This document shows positions 23,093 through 35,581 of a DNA stretch of 64,000 nucleotides, one piece after another. Source of the DNA: Toxonevra muliebris (Eukaryota > Arthropoda > Insecta > Diptera > Pallopteridae). The stretch is taken from NCBI GenBank assembly GCA_963691655.1, contig OY829331.1, forward strand, positions 416,501 to 480,500. The letters are read 5' to 3'. The translations under genes and the position numbers were made by a program. Below the pieces are notes generated by a model. That model made no database searches. It was not told where the DNA came from and saw only the letters and a program-made list of their open reading frames with translations. Each line of letters starts with the position of its first letter. Within the stretch, counting starts at the first letter, position 1.

Positions 23093-24150
23093 GTTCCTAA
23101 AATCTTAAAATTCACACAACTCCGTCAATTTTCATCCAGTTTCATTCAAAAAAATGTCATTTGACACGGCATTAAACTTACTTTGAAAGTGTTTTTTCGC
23201 AAAAAATCTCCAAGATCGAATAATATCGTAAAAACATCATCCAAGCCGAAAAATGAAGATAAAATCGAAAAATCGCAAATACTTTCAGCTGCGTTCTCGT
23301 CAGTTTTCAAAAAAGGAAAAAAAAAACAATACATGGTCAGAAAGGATTGTTTTCCCCCTTTCAAAGAACAAAAATTTTAAATTGGATAAAAATTAGCAAA
23401 GTTATGAGCAATTGTTTACATGAACCCTCCCAAAAACGGTTTTTTGACCACAAAACGAGATTTTGTGGGTGCATGGAAAATTTCCCCCATACCATTTTTC
23501 TTAGCATTACTAGACCCGCAATTTGTGCTCCATAAAAGTGCCAGATCACTGTCACACAGTGTAATTATAGCTGTTATGTATGTATAACAAGTAGTTTAAC
23601 TTCATCAAATTCTACTGTGAACTGCCAATAGTGAAAGAAGAAGCATGACTATTTAGTAAAAACAAAAAAGGAAAGGATTCCAAATTTCGGCGGGTGAAAA
23701 TAAGTTAAAATCATCGTTAAATATTCTTATAAAGTGTAAAAACAATGCCCACGATTAACCGCAATGACTGGGATCCATTAAAATGTTTCACCTCTAGGTG
23801 CTGAGCAGTTTGATTGTGAATAACAATAAAACGAAGAAGAGACTAAAACGCAGCTAATATGAAAAGTATTGAGATGTCAAGCATATCTAATCTGATGTTT
23901 AATTGTTTAATCGATTCAAAAGCTTCGATGAAAATAGGACACATTTAAAAAAAAAAAATGGATGTGTGCAAAGCACGCAAAATATTTGATGTGTAAACAG
24001 TTAAGCCAACTGAATGCCAGATACATAAGCTTACATATGTATAGCCATATTTAGGGACTTGATGTATAATCTATATGCTAGGAAAATAATTCAAACTAAA
24101 ATAATTCTTTTATAAACTTAAAAATTTATTAGATATCATTATCTTTTATA
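23093..24150. other. Non-coding stretch
   Basis: No gene recognised. The overlapping frames of both strands at 23146..23555 have no known motif. Confidence 0.5.
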
Positions 24151-24418
24151 TATAATAGCCCAATTCACTATAAATTGCAAATGGTCTTACATTATTGCAA
24201 ATGCAAATTTTTATTCCATATCGCATATATTTGTTGTTGTGATAGCAAAAATATTTTGCAATTGCACCAAATCGTAGTTGCATTATTTTTCTTTTACTCA
24301 ATGCATCGGGCACGATATTTTCGCATATACGTAGCTGTAATTGCATCTTTTTTCCGCGCTTTAAGTTTTTCTTCCTGTCGATTTGAAATTTTATTAGATG
24401 TGAAAATTTTACATAACG

Positions 24419-24492
24419 TCGCCTGAGAATTGATTTGGCGTATAGGTATATGAATTTGTACACACATACGCCAAATCAATTATCAGGCGACG
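24419..24492. repeat. Palindrome with about 26-bp arms
   Basis: TCGCCTGAGAATTGATTTGGCGTAT is complementary (one mismatch) to the sequence ending AATCAATTATCAGGCGA; the loop is AT-rich and about 23 bases. Confidence 0.75.
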
Positions 24493-24983
24493 ATAAGTGC
24501 TTTCCGCATTTAACATTAGAAAGCCAAAAGGGGCGACCAGTCACCCCACTACTTTTTAAAAGAACATCAAATAGATTTGCCTTAAATGCATTTAATAAAA
24601 ATAACAAACAATGTATTTTCATTGAAGTAAATAAATGATTTTAAAATAATTAAGTTTGATTTTTTCTGTTTAACATATTTGCTATTTACATAAATAAAAA
24701 AGTGTTGCCTTTCTAAGGTTAATGCACAAAGCAAAATTTTTATAATACCGTGGTTTGCTATCATTATCACTACATTTTCTTTATACATTTATTGAAACCT
24801 AGATTCCTTATTACTTATAATTTTGTATTGTTTTTATATTTTAAAAAATATATAATTTTAATCCAATCTAACTAACCGAATGCAAACCTATCAAACGCTT
24901 GTGTTTGCTACGGCGACTTCTCTGCTTGTATAGTCGATCTCCACACATTTAACACCAACCAATAATTCTGCCACGAATAAATG

Positions 24984-25690
24984 TACACTAAATGGCTTAT
25001 TTGCTCCATACATTTTGCTAAAGTATTTCAGATCTTCATTGTGACAGCAGAATATGAAAATAGGGTGCTAAAAACCAATTTAAATTAAAAAAAATTTAAA
25101 TTTGCGAAAACTGGATGCGCTACTCCGAAAACCGTGATTTTAAAGGATTTTTTACAATAGGTTTGGGATTTTGTAATGAAAAAGCATTCAACTTGCTTAT
25201 AAAAGATTTTCAGATATCCATTCCTACGTAAAAAATGCCTCTAAAGCGAATGGCGTACCCAGTTTTTTTGATACAACTGAACACAAAGCCACCCGTAGCG
25301 CCTAAAGTGGCCATTTGGCACATTTCTTACGAATTTTCAAATTCACCCGTTAGGATTTTCAAGATAGCGGTAATTTTTTTAAAAATTAAAGTACGTAGAA
25401 TTATAGGTAATTTAATTTAGTTTATTTAAAATACAAAAATTTTTCAAATTGAGTTATATTTGAACAAGAAAATTAACTTTTAGTGAACCCATATCGAGTA
25501 CAATCAGGTTCGCCTTTGACAAATGCCGCCAAAAAATTGCAAAAAACAAAGCAGGAGTTGAAAAAATTGCCTTAAATAAGTGAAACTTACCAATTAAGAA
25601 GTAACTACTAACTTTTAACATTTTCTCCATACTTAATCGTTTGTGTCAAAATTGTTGATTTATATCTAGATTGGGCGGACCTGGCAAAGT
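24984..25690. mobile_element. Large-TIR element, copy A (one arm)
   Basis: Begins TGTACACTAAATGGCTTATTTGCTC and runs collinear with the left arm of the full copy at 47608..49628 through AAAAATGCCTCTAAAGCGAATGGCG, the CACCCGTTAGGATTTT block and the AACTACTAACTTTTAACA block. The central region and second arm are missing. Non-coding. Confidence 0.7.
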
Positions 25691-26267
25691 AGGGGTAATG
25701 CAAAAATTACAACAACTAAAACTTTTGCAAAAGTTATATCTATATGAGCGTGCCAGTCTCCGATCATTGCACTAATCATTCATATCATTTACATGAGTAG
25801 TTCCACTTCCACGTGTTTAATGATGTCAACATTCTACTCAGTTATTGCTATCAACATCCCATTTTAACATACAAACCTTCACCATCTTTCTTACTATGGC
25901 TCTATAATAACTATCAACATACATCCTTTACAATTAAATTTTGATTGCTCGCCTTATTATGGTTCCCCATATCGCTGCCTTAATTTGTTAAAGCTACCTC
26001 ATACAAATATTTATATGTACCTCATCATATATTACATTTTTTCAATGATAAAAAGAGTTATAGAAATTGCTGGTATGCAACTTTATTGTTGACTTTAATC
26101 TTTACAAAAATATAACAAAAAAGCTTTTCATTGCGTTTAGATATAACAGGAAAATTAAAGCAAACACTTCCTTCATAGTAAATAAATATATGTGCCTACA
26201 TGGCAATTTATGTTATGTATTGTTTTTTTCGAAGATTTTCGTTCTTTTATTCTTTTAAGTTGTTGAG
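25691..26267. other. Non-coding stretch
   Basis: No gene recognised between copy A and the Tc1 transposase. Confidence 0.45.
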
Positions 26268-27245
26268 TTAAAAATTAATATGCTTTCCGTTTTTCATTTT
26301 AAGTTGGCTTATACGAAATGGCATTGAATTTACCAAAGATTGTAAGGTAGACAAGCCTATATTTGCCCATTCACGTTGTATAGCCAATTTAAGCTGTTTG
26401 GGTGTTTCATATTGCTGCCCATTTTTAAAAACCTTCGCAGAGAGGATACCCCATAAGTCCTCTATGGGATTTAAGTCTGGGCTGATAGCCGGCCAGTCCA
26501 AAATGGCAATATTCCTGTCGGCAAAAAACTCTTTTGTTAATCTGGCGCAGTGTATTGGGGCATTATCCTGTTGAAAGGTCCAGTCACCAGGATAATGCTG
26601 CTCAGCAAACATCACGAGCTCGGCGTCCAGTAGCTCCACATACATTTGGGAGTTCATCTTAGTTGATATGAAGCATATTGGTGTCTTTCCCTTATAGCTA
26701 AATGCAGCCCATACCATTACTGACCCACCGCCATGGACACGTCTGTAGCTTGTGCGTCTTTCTTCTTTCAAATTTCGCCAATACCTTTTGCTGCAGTCCG
26801 GGCCGTCTAAATTGAATTTCTTTTCATCGCTGAAGATGATATTTTGCCATTCTTCTTCCCAAAATTGGTACTTAGTCGCAAAAGCCAAGCGCGCCGTTAT
26901 GTGTCGTGGTAAAAGTTTTGGTATAAATATTGTGGAAGTGTATTTTATGTTGTCAGGCTCTTTAATTATTTGGACTATTCGACTTCTTGTTATGTTAAGA
27001 CCCATACAAGCTTTGATTTGGCCACTACTCATTGATTTGTTGACTGCAAGATGTTGAATTCGACGTTTGCAACGCGCGTCGATGATGGATTTTCTGCCAC
27101 TTCGTTTAATTGTTCCATATGTACTTGGATTTTTCAAAAAATTTATGATTGTGTTTTTGTGACGATTCAGTTCCTCTGCAATCTCCCTTATTTTTCTGCC
27201 ACTTTCACGCATACCCAATATAATTCCTATAACACGCTTTTTCAA
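26268..27245 (-). CDS. Tc1-type DD34E transposase, uninterrupted (325 residues)
   Basis: A complete frame of the usual Tc1 length. The N-terminal region has two helix-turn-helix-like parts (IREIAEELNRHKNTIINFL; a second around residues 65-95). The catalytic triad is present: Asp in FSDEKKFN (about residue 141), Asp in FQQDNAPIH (about 230) and Glu in SPDLNPIEDLWG, with 34 residues between the last two (DD34E). The GGGSVMVWAA block between them is typical. The C-terminus ends KMKNGKHINF. The enzyme cuts and pastes its element at TA sites. No stops, so this is the best candidate in the window for a recently active DNA transposon, yet I could not find matching terminal inverted repeats on either side. 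Confidence 0.93.
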   Translation of the reverse strand: MKKRVIGIILGMRESGRKIREIAEELNRHKNTIINFLKNPSTYGTIKRSGRKSIIDARCKRRIQHLAVNKSMSSGQIKACMGLNITRSRIVQIIKEPDNIKYTSTIFIPKLLPRHITARLAFATKYQFWEEEWQNIIFSDEKKFNLDGPDCSKRYWRNLKEERRTSYRRVHGGGSVMVWAAFSYKGKTPICFISTKMNSQMYVELLDAELVMFAEQHYPGDWTFQQDNAPIHCARLTKEFFADRNIAILDWPAISPDLNPIEDLWGILSAKVFKNGQQYETPKQLKLAIQREWANIGLSTLQSLVNSMPFRISQLKMKNGKHINF

Positions 27246-28124
27246 ATTTTACAGGAGAAGCAAAAAACATTTTTGTATTTGGAGTACTGTTTCGAGAATT
27301 TGTAATTTAAACTAAAAGAAAAGATTTTCGGTACAGGGCACATTTTTTATCATAATCCATTGAAAACTCTATACTGAAAAACTGATGTTAGAGCTTTAGC
27401 AAAATAAGGCAGAGATATATATATATACCATTTGAAGCATTTCCTTTGTATTCCAAAACACTTCCACATTCTGCCCAACGGTTACTACTAACCCTCGGCC
27501 TTCACACACAAACTGCCAGTGTGTTCTTTGCAATGGTTTCTCAGGTATACAGTTTCAAACATTTTCTTTGCATGGGAGGTGTCACGCATATTTTATTTAT
27601 TCCATTAATTTTTTTTTCTGGCATTTTCCATTGGCAATCAATGCTCTCCTACCATAAATAATTTAAGAAATATACCGTATAAAACCGAGGTGTAGCAGTC
27701 ACTAATCAAGTCTACCCATATTTAACCCACCAAATTCCATTGACAAATCATATTATCATTCCAAATCTTAGTACTGAACTAAAAATAGTTTCTAAGAAAT
27801 ATATATAAAAGTATTAGAGTTGAACGGAAAAGGCCACGCCTATCCATATTTTTTCATAGAATACCATTGACAAATAACGTTTTTTAGAGACGTGCCACAA
27901 ACGAATACTGAGATATTCCATGGCTAAAACTCAGATTATATAGAAGATGCCATGTCCCCTTTTTTCAATTTCACATACCTTTTTCCTACAGCGTTACATT
28001 GCCAATTAACATCCTTGTACTAAATCTCTGGTTGTGGAAATATACCCAAAAATCAAGTTACAGTTTTATATAATAGTATAAAAAAATTAATTACTTGTGT
28101 ATTAAAAAAAGAATCACTTAGTGG
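27246..28124. other. Non-coding stretch
   Basis: Contains low-level repeated phrases (ATTCCATTGACAAAT, GCCACGCC) typical of old dispersed repeats; no gene. Confidence 0.45.
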
Positions 28125-28215
28125 GTTCACCTGTAGTGGGATTCGAACTCATGACACCAAAAGAACTTGCAATATCTTTGAACAATCACAATTTTAATCT
28201 CCTTTTTAACTCACT
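28125..28215 (-). mobile_element. tRNA-like SINE head (degenerate)
   Basis: On the minus strand, box A-like TGGCTTAGTGAGTT and box B-like GAGTTCGAATCCC about 70 bases apart. It does not fold to a proper tRNA cloverleaf by eye, so I call it a SINE head and not a tRNA gene. Confidence 0.55.
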
Positions 28216-28379
28216 AAGCCACAAACCCACACAAAATAATGTGATCACATTAGTAATATATAATAATTCCTTTTGAGTGTTTGCATGTTTTATATTCACC
28301 TTTGTCGGTATTTGTTTTTTGTTGTATATTTATTTTTTTTTTCCACCACACCGAAAAAAAAATATAAAAAATTTTTTGA

Positions 28380-28482
28380 TCGCCCCGAGTGGGATTCGAA
28401 CTCACTATTATACAATTCCTTCCCATATTCACTACTTTACCCTTCCTTCTAACTAACTCATCCACACACCACTATAAAATAT
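28380..28482 (-). mobile_element. tRNA-like SINE head (degenerate), second
   Basis: Minus strand GTGAGTTCGAATCCCACTC (box B-like) with GGATGAGTTAGTTAGAAGG (box A-like) upstream. An A/T-rich tract and GGTGTGGTGG follow. A related arrangement occurs on the plus strand at 51375..51500. Confidence 0.5.
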
Positions 28483-29184
28483 TGTGATCAAATTAGTGAT
28501 ATGTAGTTACATTCATGCAAATGAAAAAGAATTTCAAACGCAAAGCTCATACGCATTCTTTTCTGCTTTGTGTTTGTGTGGTGGAAATCACAGGGAGCGA
28601 TTTAGAGGAGAAATGAAAAGAAATGAAATAAAAATCATTGTTATTAGTTCTAGGAAAAACATAAATATTTACAATAACAAATGTAAAGCGAACAAATTTT
28701 TAATATAAAAATGCATTTTACAGGTAAACTATTAACTTTAGCTGTATGCCACCACCGACTTTATTTTAGCAAACATTAAGATCTATAATCTTTCTATACA
28801 TAATTTTTATATACCTCTTATAGTTTAAGCAGCATTTTGCATTAAGTAGCTAAATTTTATAAACAATCTGACTTTGGTCCAAATAATGGTCTATATTAAA
28901 GAAACTACTTGAAATTAACTTAAAATAAATATCGACTTAACTCGACAAATGTCCAAAGCAATTACATACTAAATTTCATGACAATCCGTTGCGTAATATA
29001 GAAACCTATTAGGACTAAACATTTAACAGCCTCTATTTTATATATATAGAAGATAGATTAAATGTGAATGGATTTAAAATTTTTTAATTTTTCGAAAAAT
29101 AGGCCGTCTCAAAGTTTAAAAAAAATCGATTGTTTGAATTTTTTCTGAATTTTGAGTTTTTTATAGGTAGACGAATCTTTATAC
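28483..29184. other. Non-coding stretch
   Basis: No gene recognised. Confidence 0.45.
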
Positions 29185-29185
29185 A

Positions 29186-29345
29186 GTAGAATCGCGATAA
29201 TTCTTACCCCGTTAATTCAAATTCTCAATAATTTACAACAAACTGTTGGAAAAAATCGTTTTAATTCGCAAGAATTCCATATATTTTGGTCCCTATATCA
29301 TATTTTTTTTTCAGTACAAGGTTTGTTTAACCTCTTATATATCGT
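29186..29345. repeat. Fragment of the CAGTAGAATC pogo-like repeat
   Basis: Starts CAGTAGAATCGCGATAATTC and shares AATTTACAACAAACTG, TTTTGGTCCC and ACCTCTTATA phrases with the element at 4447..7041. Confidence 0.5.
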
Positions 29346-29504
29346 AGTTGATTACACAGTGTAACAAAAATTTTGTGTGCAAGATTTTCAAACGATTTTA
29401 TAGTAATTTAGGGTCGGTGATCACGACTGCGTACTCAGTTTTTTTCCATCACATCTAGTTCTCCCACAATATGGACCTGACAATATGGACAAATCTTCCA
29501 ACTG

Positions 29505-31311
29505 TAGATTTGTAGTACATGCATGTCCAGCTTTAGGTACTAGTTCCATAAAAGCATCGTGTTGTGCGAATTTATGTTATACGAAACAAAGAAGCAGTAT
29601 AAAATTGCGGAGTTAAGGTAAATGCAGCTAATTTCGTGCCACTAAGACATTTTGATCTTTAAAAAGAAATTGTTATCATGCCAACGGTACCAAAATAAAA
29701 ATTTTGTGTTTCATGTATTACTTTTTTTTTTTAGTTATAAGTTTAAATATTTAAGTATTTTCACAATTTGAATCATTTATTTTCAATTTTCCAAAACCTT
29801 TAATTACAGCTAATTCCGTGCTAAAATTTTGTCAGTAAAACTAATTCCGTGGTAATGCGAATATAATTCCGTTCGAAATTTAATGAAGGAAGATTTGATT
29901 AATTCCTAAGCCTTTTCTTGTAAAAAATAAAACATATTAAGGAAAATTCATATATTTTTTTACCCAAAAAACTGAGAAATCGTTACAATAAAAAATTTAA
30001 GAAAATTAGGTAGCTTCTGCCGCTTCAACTTTTCTAAAGGTATATTAAAAATTTTGTTTTATATAAATACTAGGAATGATCAAATTTATCTTAACAGAAA
30101 ATAATTTAATGCCTGAAATTTTTGCTACATTTGTCAGCTTTACAACTAAAAAACAACACTATGGTTGTTAATATGATATGACGGAATTAGATCCCAAGTA
30201 TGTTTATGGTTCATATTAATTACCGGAATAACGATCTTCATATTTATATATTTGCTAATTCCGTGCTATGCGCGCAATTAGATTCACCTGCAAAAGTTAA
30301 TGGAGCTAATTCCGTGCCATTACTAAATGCAGATTTTAGCTTTTTTCATGCTTCAAATTAAATTTAAATACACAGAAATAGAAAAATGACACCAAATTTG
30401 GTTGAACTAGTAAAATAAAAATGGATTTATACTTACAAATAACTCTTAATAGTCTTATCCAAATTATGCCAATTCATTACGCGAAACAGTAAAACTTTCT
30501 TATTTAACTTCTTTTAGTAAAATAGCACGGAATTAGCTGCACTTACCTTAGTCTCCAAGAATTTAGAAAACTGCCGTATTATATACGAAATCGTATTATA
30601 CGCAACAAGCAAGTAGTATAAAAACAGGGTTATGTTCCAAAAGTTTAAAAAAAAAACTAACTGGGATAAGTGCCCGTTCGAGCTGTCACATTCAGGGGCA
30701 TTCATTTGCTTCATGTATATTTTAACTTTTTGTAACTTCAAGTTTTTATTTTTGGTTGTAAAAAGTAAAAAAAATAGAAAGTAAGTATATTGATTTTATA
30801 TAAAAAATTGTTAATAATAAGCACTTAACAGAAAATTTATTGGAACATTTAAAGAAAAAATTTGAATTTAACAAGTAAAAATGCCAATGAAACTTGAACA
30901 CAGAGTGAACTGAAATTTGATAAATTTAACAAATAAAAATTAGAGTTATAGTTAAATAGCTTATTAACAAATTTAAAAAGCGATTTGAATTTCAAAATTT
31001 TTTTCACTAATCGTATTAAACGAGGGATTCAGTTATTCGCAAATCATGTTGGAAGGAAATCGTGCTATAGTGGCATCGTGTTATATGGGATTTCTGCTAT
31101 TAACAAATCGTGTTGGAGCGGAATCGTGCTCTACGAGTACCGTGTTGTACGTGAAAACCTGTACATATAATACTGCAATTGACAGACGAAAATAAAGAAT
31201 ACAAATTTCCATGATAAGACAATTTTTTCAACTCCTACCTTGTTTTTTCGTGCAATTTTTTGATGACATTTGTCAAAGGTGAACTTGATTGTACTCGACT
31301 TAGGTTCATTA
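29505..31311. mobile_element. Large-TIR element, copy B (interrupted)
   Basis: Plus-strand sequence matches the minus strand of the central part of the element at 47608..49628, including AAAGCATCGT.TTGTGCGAAT, GCCGTATTATATACGAAATC, AAATGCCAATGAAACTTGAA and the CGTGTTGGA repeats. It is split by the element at 29612..30550. It stops at 31311, where the fragment of another MITE begins. Confidence 0.72.
29612..30550. mobile_element. TIR element with repeated CTAATTCCGTGC motif
   Basis: Ends: TAAGGTAAATGCAGCTAATTTCGTGCC on the left and, on the other strand, TAAGGTAAGTGCAGCTAATTCCGTGC on the right. The inside carries several more copies of the motif CTAATTCCGTG in both orientations (about 29815, 29842, 30181, 30256, 30304). 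Non-coding. It sits inside large-TIR copy B. No clear target duplication. Confidence 0.7.
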
Positions 31312-31420
31312 AAAGTTCAAAACGCCAATATTTGTCTGCTGACTACGCATTTAACAGCAAGGGACTGTTGCAACGATACTTCTTGGTGCCGCTAATGCTT
31401 GACCAGCAGCGAGAACGGAG
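31312..31420 (+). repeat. Internal fragment of the 34.4-kb MITE
   Basis: About 100 bp from AAAAGTTCAAAACGCCAATA to CCAGCAGCGAGAAC, nearly identical to the centre of the element at 34378..34574 but without the outer arms. Confidence 0.8.
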
Positions 31421-31699
31421 TGATCATCAGTAAAGATGAAAAAACTGCCCAGAAAGGAAGTATGTCACAGTGGACAAAGACAACACTAACCCTTTCAGGA
31501 CAATAGTTGCTTATAAGAAATTTCTGATTTATTACCATAGTATTCTTTTTTGGCTCTTTGATTTATAACAGCAAACTGCAAACAATAGATTGATTTATTA
31601 AAAGTAACGCGATAAATTACATGAAAAATTCACACTACAAAACAAATATTTTTCAATAATATATAAAACTAAATAGGCTGTCAGTCATTCAAGGGGACC

Positions 31700-33995
31700 A
31701 ATATGTATTTCGATACGTGTCGTAATCGAATTCCCTAATCCAAGGTGTTATTCGACCCTACTGGATATTTTGGCAGCCAAGGGAGTAATCCTGGAAGGCC
31801 ACCGGTGGCGGGTCAGCCATCCGAATGCACTTAATTTTAATTAATTTAATGCGGTCATTATGGTGGATCCGTTTCCGTTGGTTTTCCAAGCTTAAAAATT
31901 AGGCTGTATTTTTACGGAGTATCTCTGATACATAGCCGCCTCAGAGAGTAACGGTGGTCTTGCCAAGGTATAGAATACAAAGCCCCTCGAATCTACGACA
32001 GAGAGCGCATCCCGGAGGAGAGTAGTGTTGTAATCTTTACAACCAACTCTGCTTTGGTGTCAGGGGCTGTGAATCCTGCGGCTGAAGTAGGTATGAGTCT
32101 AGACGTCACAGCTGTGACTGACATACCTCCTATAGAAGCCGGTGTACTGGGACTACAACACTCTCGTAATATGAGACGCAAATGGAGGAGGATTAGGTTG
32201 GAAAGCAGACGTAATGAGGCCTCGGCCACAACTCTGGTTGAAGACCCAATTATGGCTAATGCTTCATAGAGGGTACGCTCTGCTGAAATTACACCAACCG
32301 ATGCAGAGGTTCCTCAGAGAAACCAAGCTGCTTCCTCCAGACGCGCTCAGATAAAGAGGACGAAGACCGTTACTGCCAGAACCTTGGGTCGATAAAGGGC
32401 GTATCTGTGCTCTTGGTGAGTTAAGGGGACTCACGATTCTATATAATGAGAGTTTTAATAGACCTAGAACCTGTCTTACAGAATATCCTCATCTTACAAT
32501 CACCAAACTTGGTCAGTTTTGTGGCCAAAAAATGGTGGCTCCTAAAGTGATTTTTCAAGACATTCGATAATGGAAGCATTTTGCAATTGCTTCTGCCTAC
32601 TTTTCGTACGATGTAATCCTATCACCACCCACAGTGATGGTTGCTCAATTTGTAGAGTATTGTGAGTTAGGAACCAAACTACTTTTTTGACACTTACTAG
32701 ACAGGTGGTTGTTGATCGAACTCTTTCTACTGAAAGGATAGTGCAGTCAATTGCAAACTGGAAGGTCCTTAGAGACGACACTTTATCAGACCACAGATAT
32801 ATCGAATTTCAGTATGGTGTGAAGTTGGCTTGAGTAGAATTGGCTTCATTAAGCTGTGCTCTACCCCTTAAACTACGCAATAAGCGATGTCTGGAAGAAG
32901 TGGTGGAAAATCTCACCTCTGCTCTTCAGACCAGCTTTGAGCGTGCCGGTCCTCCTCGCCAGCCTCTTGCTAAGATTCCTGTTCCGTGGTAGAACAAGGA
33001 TCTGCAAGCCTTACGGGTTGAGTCGAGAAAACATATCAACAGAACTTTTAAGACTAATCTTGATTAGCATTGGTCAAAAGCAGAAAGAGTATAAAAAACT
33101 AATTCGAGGTTCGAAAAGGGTTTCCTTTCGAAATTTTTGCAGCAGTATTGAAACCATGTGTGAAATAACTAGGTTGGCGAAAATCCTCAAAAAGGTATAC
33201 TACCAGTTGCTATGAAAGAGAGTATGGTGCAATTGCTACCGAGTTTGAAGAAGATCTTCATCTCCAGTTTGTCACTCACACACATACCTCAACAATGGTG
33301 GTTGGTAAAATTTGTTTTCAATCCAAAAATTGGAAAGGACAACTATACCAATTCCAAAAGTATGATGTCTTTCTTACTAAAATGTCTTGAGCGCTCTGTG
33401 GAACACCGCATCCGTAGTGAGTTGTTATTGTTACATCCTCTCTCTTCATTTCAGCGTGCTTACCAATGTGGAAAATCATGTGAGACGGCCCTGCAAAATC
33501 TGGTAGGTCGGATTAAGCGGGCCCTCAACAGGAAAGAATACACTATTGGTATTTTTATTGATTTTGAGTGAGCTTTTGACAACGCAACTTTAGACGGCAT
33601 GTGCAATGCAGCAGGTCAGCATGGAGTGGATCCGGTCTTTGTTAACTGGATACGCTCAATGCTGTCGTATAGACGTATAATGGTTCAAGCTGATTGTGGT
33701 CAATCTGTGACTTGTGGCGTGAGTAGAGGATGTCCCCAAGGTGGCGTACTCCCTACACTGCTGTGGTGTGTGGTTGGCTCTCTGTTTGTTTCCCTAAATG
33801 AGTCGGGTATCTACACACAGGTCTATGGCGATGATGTTGCCTGCTTTATCACGGGTCAATCGATAGGGTATGTTTGTAGGAAGACCCAAACCCAAAGAAT
33901 ATAATTGACTCTTGGTGTGGCGCGAACGGGCTATTGGTTAACTCTCTTAAAACTGGTGTTATTCTTTTCACCAAGAGAAGGAAAATTTATAGTCT
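31700..33995 (+). pseudogene. Degenerate LINE, second copy of the 1.6-kb family
   Basis: From about 31700 a GC-richer 5' region; 32041..32268 may be an ORF1 remnant (no zinc knuckle seen). The end of the endonuclease with SDHRYIEF is at about 32783..32806. RT runs 33212..33904: FNPKIGKDN, FQRAYQCGKSCETALQNLV, IGIFIDFE-stop-AFDNATLDGM (one stop, at 33569), SRGCPQGGVLPTLLW, and catalytic YGDD at 33824..33835. The RT tail NSLKTGVILFTKRRK ends near 33995, where another repeat begins. RNase H is missing. Family signatures match the LINE at 1600..4051. The YGDD variant in place of YADD is tolerated in RTs; the element is dead through stops and frameshifts. Confidence 0.85.
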
Positions 33996-34057
33996 CATTC
34001 AGGGATGCCAGCTCATTTAACTTTCACCCCGATAGCGCCTTAAAAATTCCCCGATTA

Positions 34058-34250
34058 CGAGGGTCATTTCTGTAGAACATTTTAACCCTTTAGTTCTTTT
34101 TTTATGGGACAATTTGACCCCTTTTTTGATGAAAACCTGAAAAGTCCTTTCAAAAGAGAAATTTAAAGATTAAAATATTCCAAAAAATTATTTGCCAGAA
34201 AATTTCACTAGGGGTCACCAAAGACATAAAAGTCACATATATAACGGTTA
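34058..34250 (+). repeat. 193-bp dispersed repeat, left copy of an inverted pair
   Basis: Inverted and nearly identical to 37001..37193, including TGACCCCTTTTTTGATGAAA and AGGGGTCACCAAAGACATAA. The pair encloses a 3.1-kb segment holding a MITE and the second hammerhead array. Confidence 0.85.
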
Positions 34251-34377
34251 TTAAATGGAAATAGCCACCTATCCACAGAAATAAAATATACTATAATGTG
34301 AATTCAGCATTATGATTAATTTAGATAGCTGTAACATTAATTTGGCCGGGGATGGAAATAAAAGAGACACGTAGGGT

Positions 34378-34574
34378 ATGTTCGGTTATGCAGTACTGCA
34401 ACATTTGCAGAAAGAAAAGCGTTCAAAACGCCAATATTTGTCTGCTGACCACGCATTTAACAGCAAGGGACTGTTGCAACGATACTTCTCGGTGCCGCTA
34501 ATGCTTGACCAGCAGCGAGAACATTTTGAACGTTTTCGCTTCTGCAAATGCTGCAGTAATGCATAACCGAACAT
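34378..34574. mobile_element. Palindromic MITE with about 50-bp TIRs
   Basis: Outer arms begin TGTTCGGTTATGCA and match over about 50 bp with few mismatches; flanking bases are TA on both sides, compatible with a Tc1/mariner-mobilised MITE. It reads open on both strands (62 codons each) only because it is palindromic. Its centre is repeated at 31312..31420. Confidence 0.8.
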
Positions 34575-35259
34575 ACGCGTCTTTTTTTATCGGCGGAAAA
34601 CGGTTTTAACCCTCTAACCCGCAAGGTTGAAATAATAATAAAACAAACACCAGAATTTTTGTTTCCAGTTAACATTGATGAAAGAAAAATGAATTTGAAG
34701 TTCATTTTTTTGATTAGTTTTTGAGTTTAGCAGTTAGGCGAGAAAAACGAAAGGCAGCCTTTCATAAATTCTCATTTTTCATACAAGATTATACGAAATT
34801 TTGGTTATACGACAGTATATGAGGAGATATTTTTTTTTTTGATTTTTATAAAAAACTTATATGCGCGATAATTTTTCGTCACCAAACAATACTCTGTACA
34901 CATAAAAATAACTATAAATAACAATCGTGTGATCGTAGAAAGTGCAAACTGACCATAAATTGTGTGTTTATTCTTTCTTCAGGTCTTAATTAAAATAGAG
35001 TGAAGGCTTCTTCAGGGCGGCCTTACGGGTAAGAAGGTTAAGTTGAATTTCCCCTCCCAAAGTAGGGGGCTTAAAAGTAAAGGTTCTAAAAGGATGGAAT
35101 TTAGAAAAAACACAAAAATCTTCATCCTAATGTGGTCTGAAACCTGGGGACGTTTCCTTGTAAGTTATATTCTGGGTTTCCGTGGTAAGCCACTTTTGTA
35201 TACGGATATAGAGCGAGTAGTGACTTACAAAAGAAAATATTTGTGAAAATTAAGAATTT
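34575..35259. other. Non-coding stretch
   Basis: No gene recognised. Confidence 0.45.
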
Positions 35260-35581
35260 ATGATAGTTTTTTAGGAGACTATGAAAATTAAATCTAGAGG
35301 TTAATTTTCAAAGTCATGACTTACAGAAAAAATGACACCTAGAATCATTTTCTCACAAACACACACACTATCCCATGTACTAAACTTTCAAATAACGAAC
35401 TGTTATGCAGAATAGCTACAATGGGAAAAAAACAACAACATAAGTGTATAGAACGGTAGTGGTAGTTTCTTTCAATATCTCTATTCAGTGAAGATATTTG
35501 GAATCAAATCCGTAATTCTGGGTTATGATTTCAAATATTAGTAGCTTATATAGGATATTGAAAGATTAAGAACTATCACTA

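Noticed and set aside
27320..27340. GTACAGGGCACATTTTTT as the terminal repeat of the Tc1 element
   Set aside because: Its orientation would mark an element extending rightwards, away from the transposase, and no convincing complementary partner was found left of 26268.
28125..28482. Possible tRNA genes (GTTCGAATCCC box B)
   Set aside because: Box A to box B spacing and arms do not give a cloverleaf; A/T tracts follow, so SINE heads are more likely.
34378..34574. Two overlapping 62-codon frames on opposite strands with similar sequence
   Set aside because: A consequence of the palindromic MITE, not genes.
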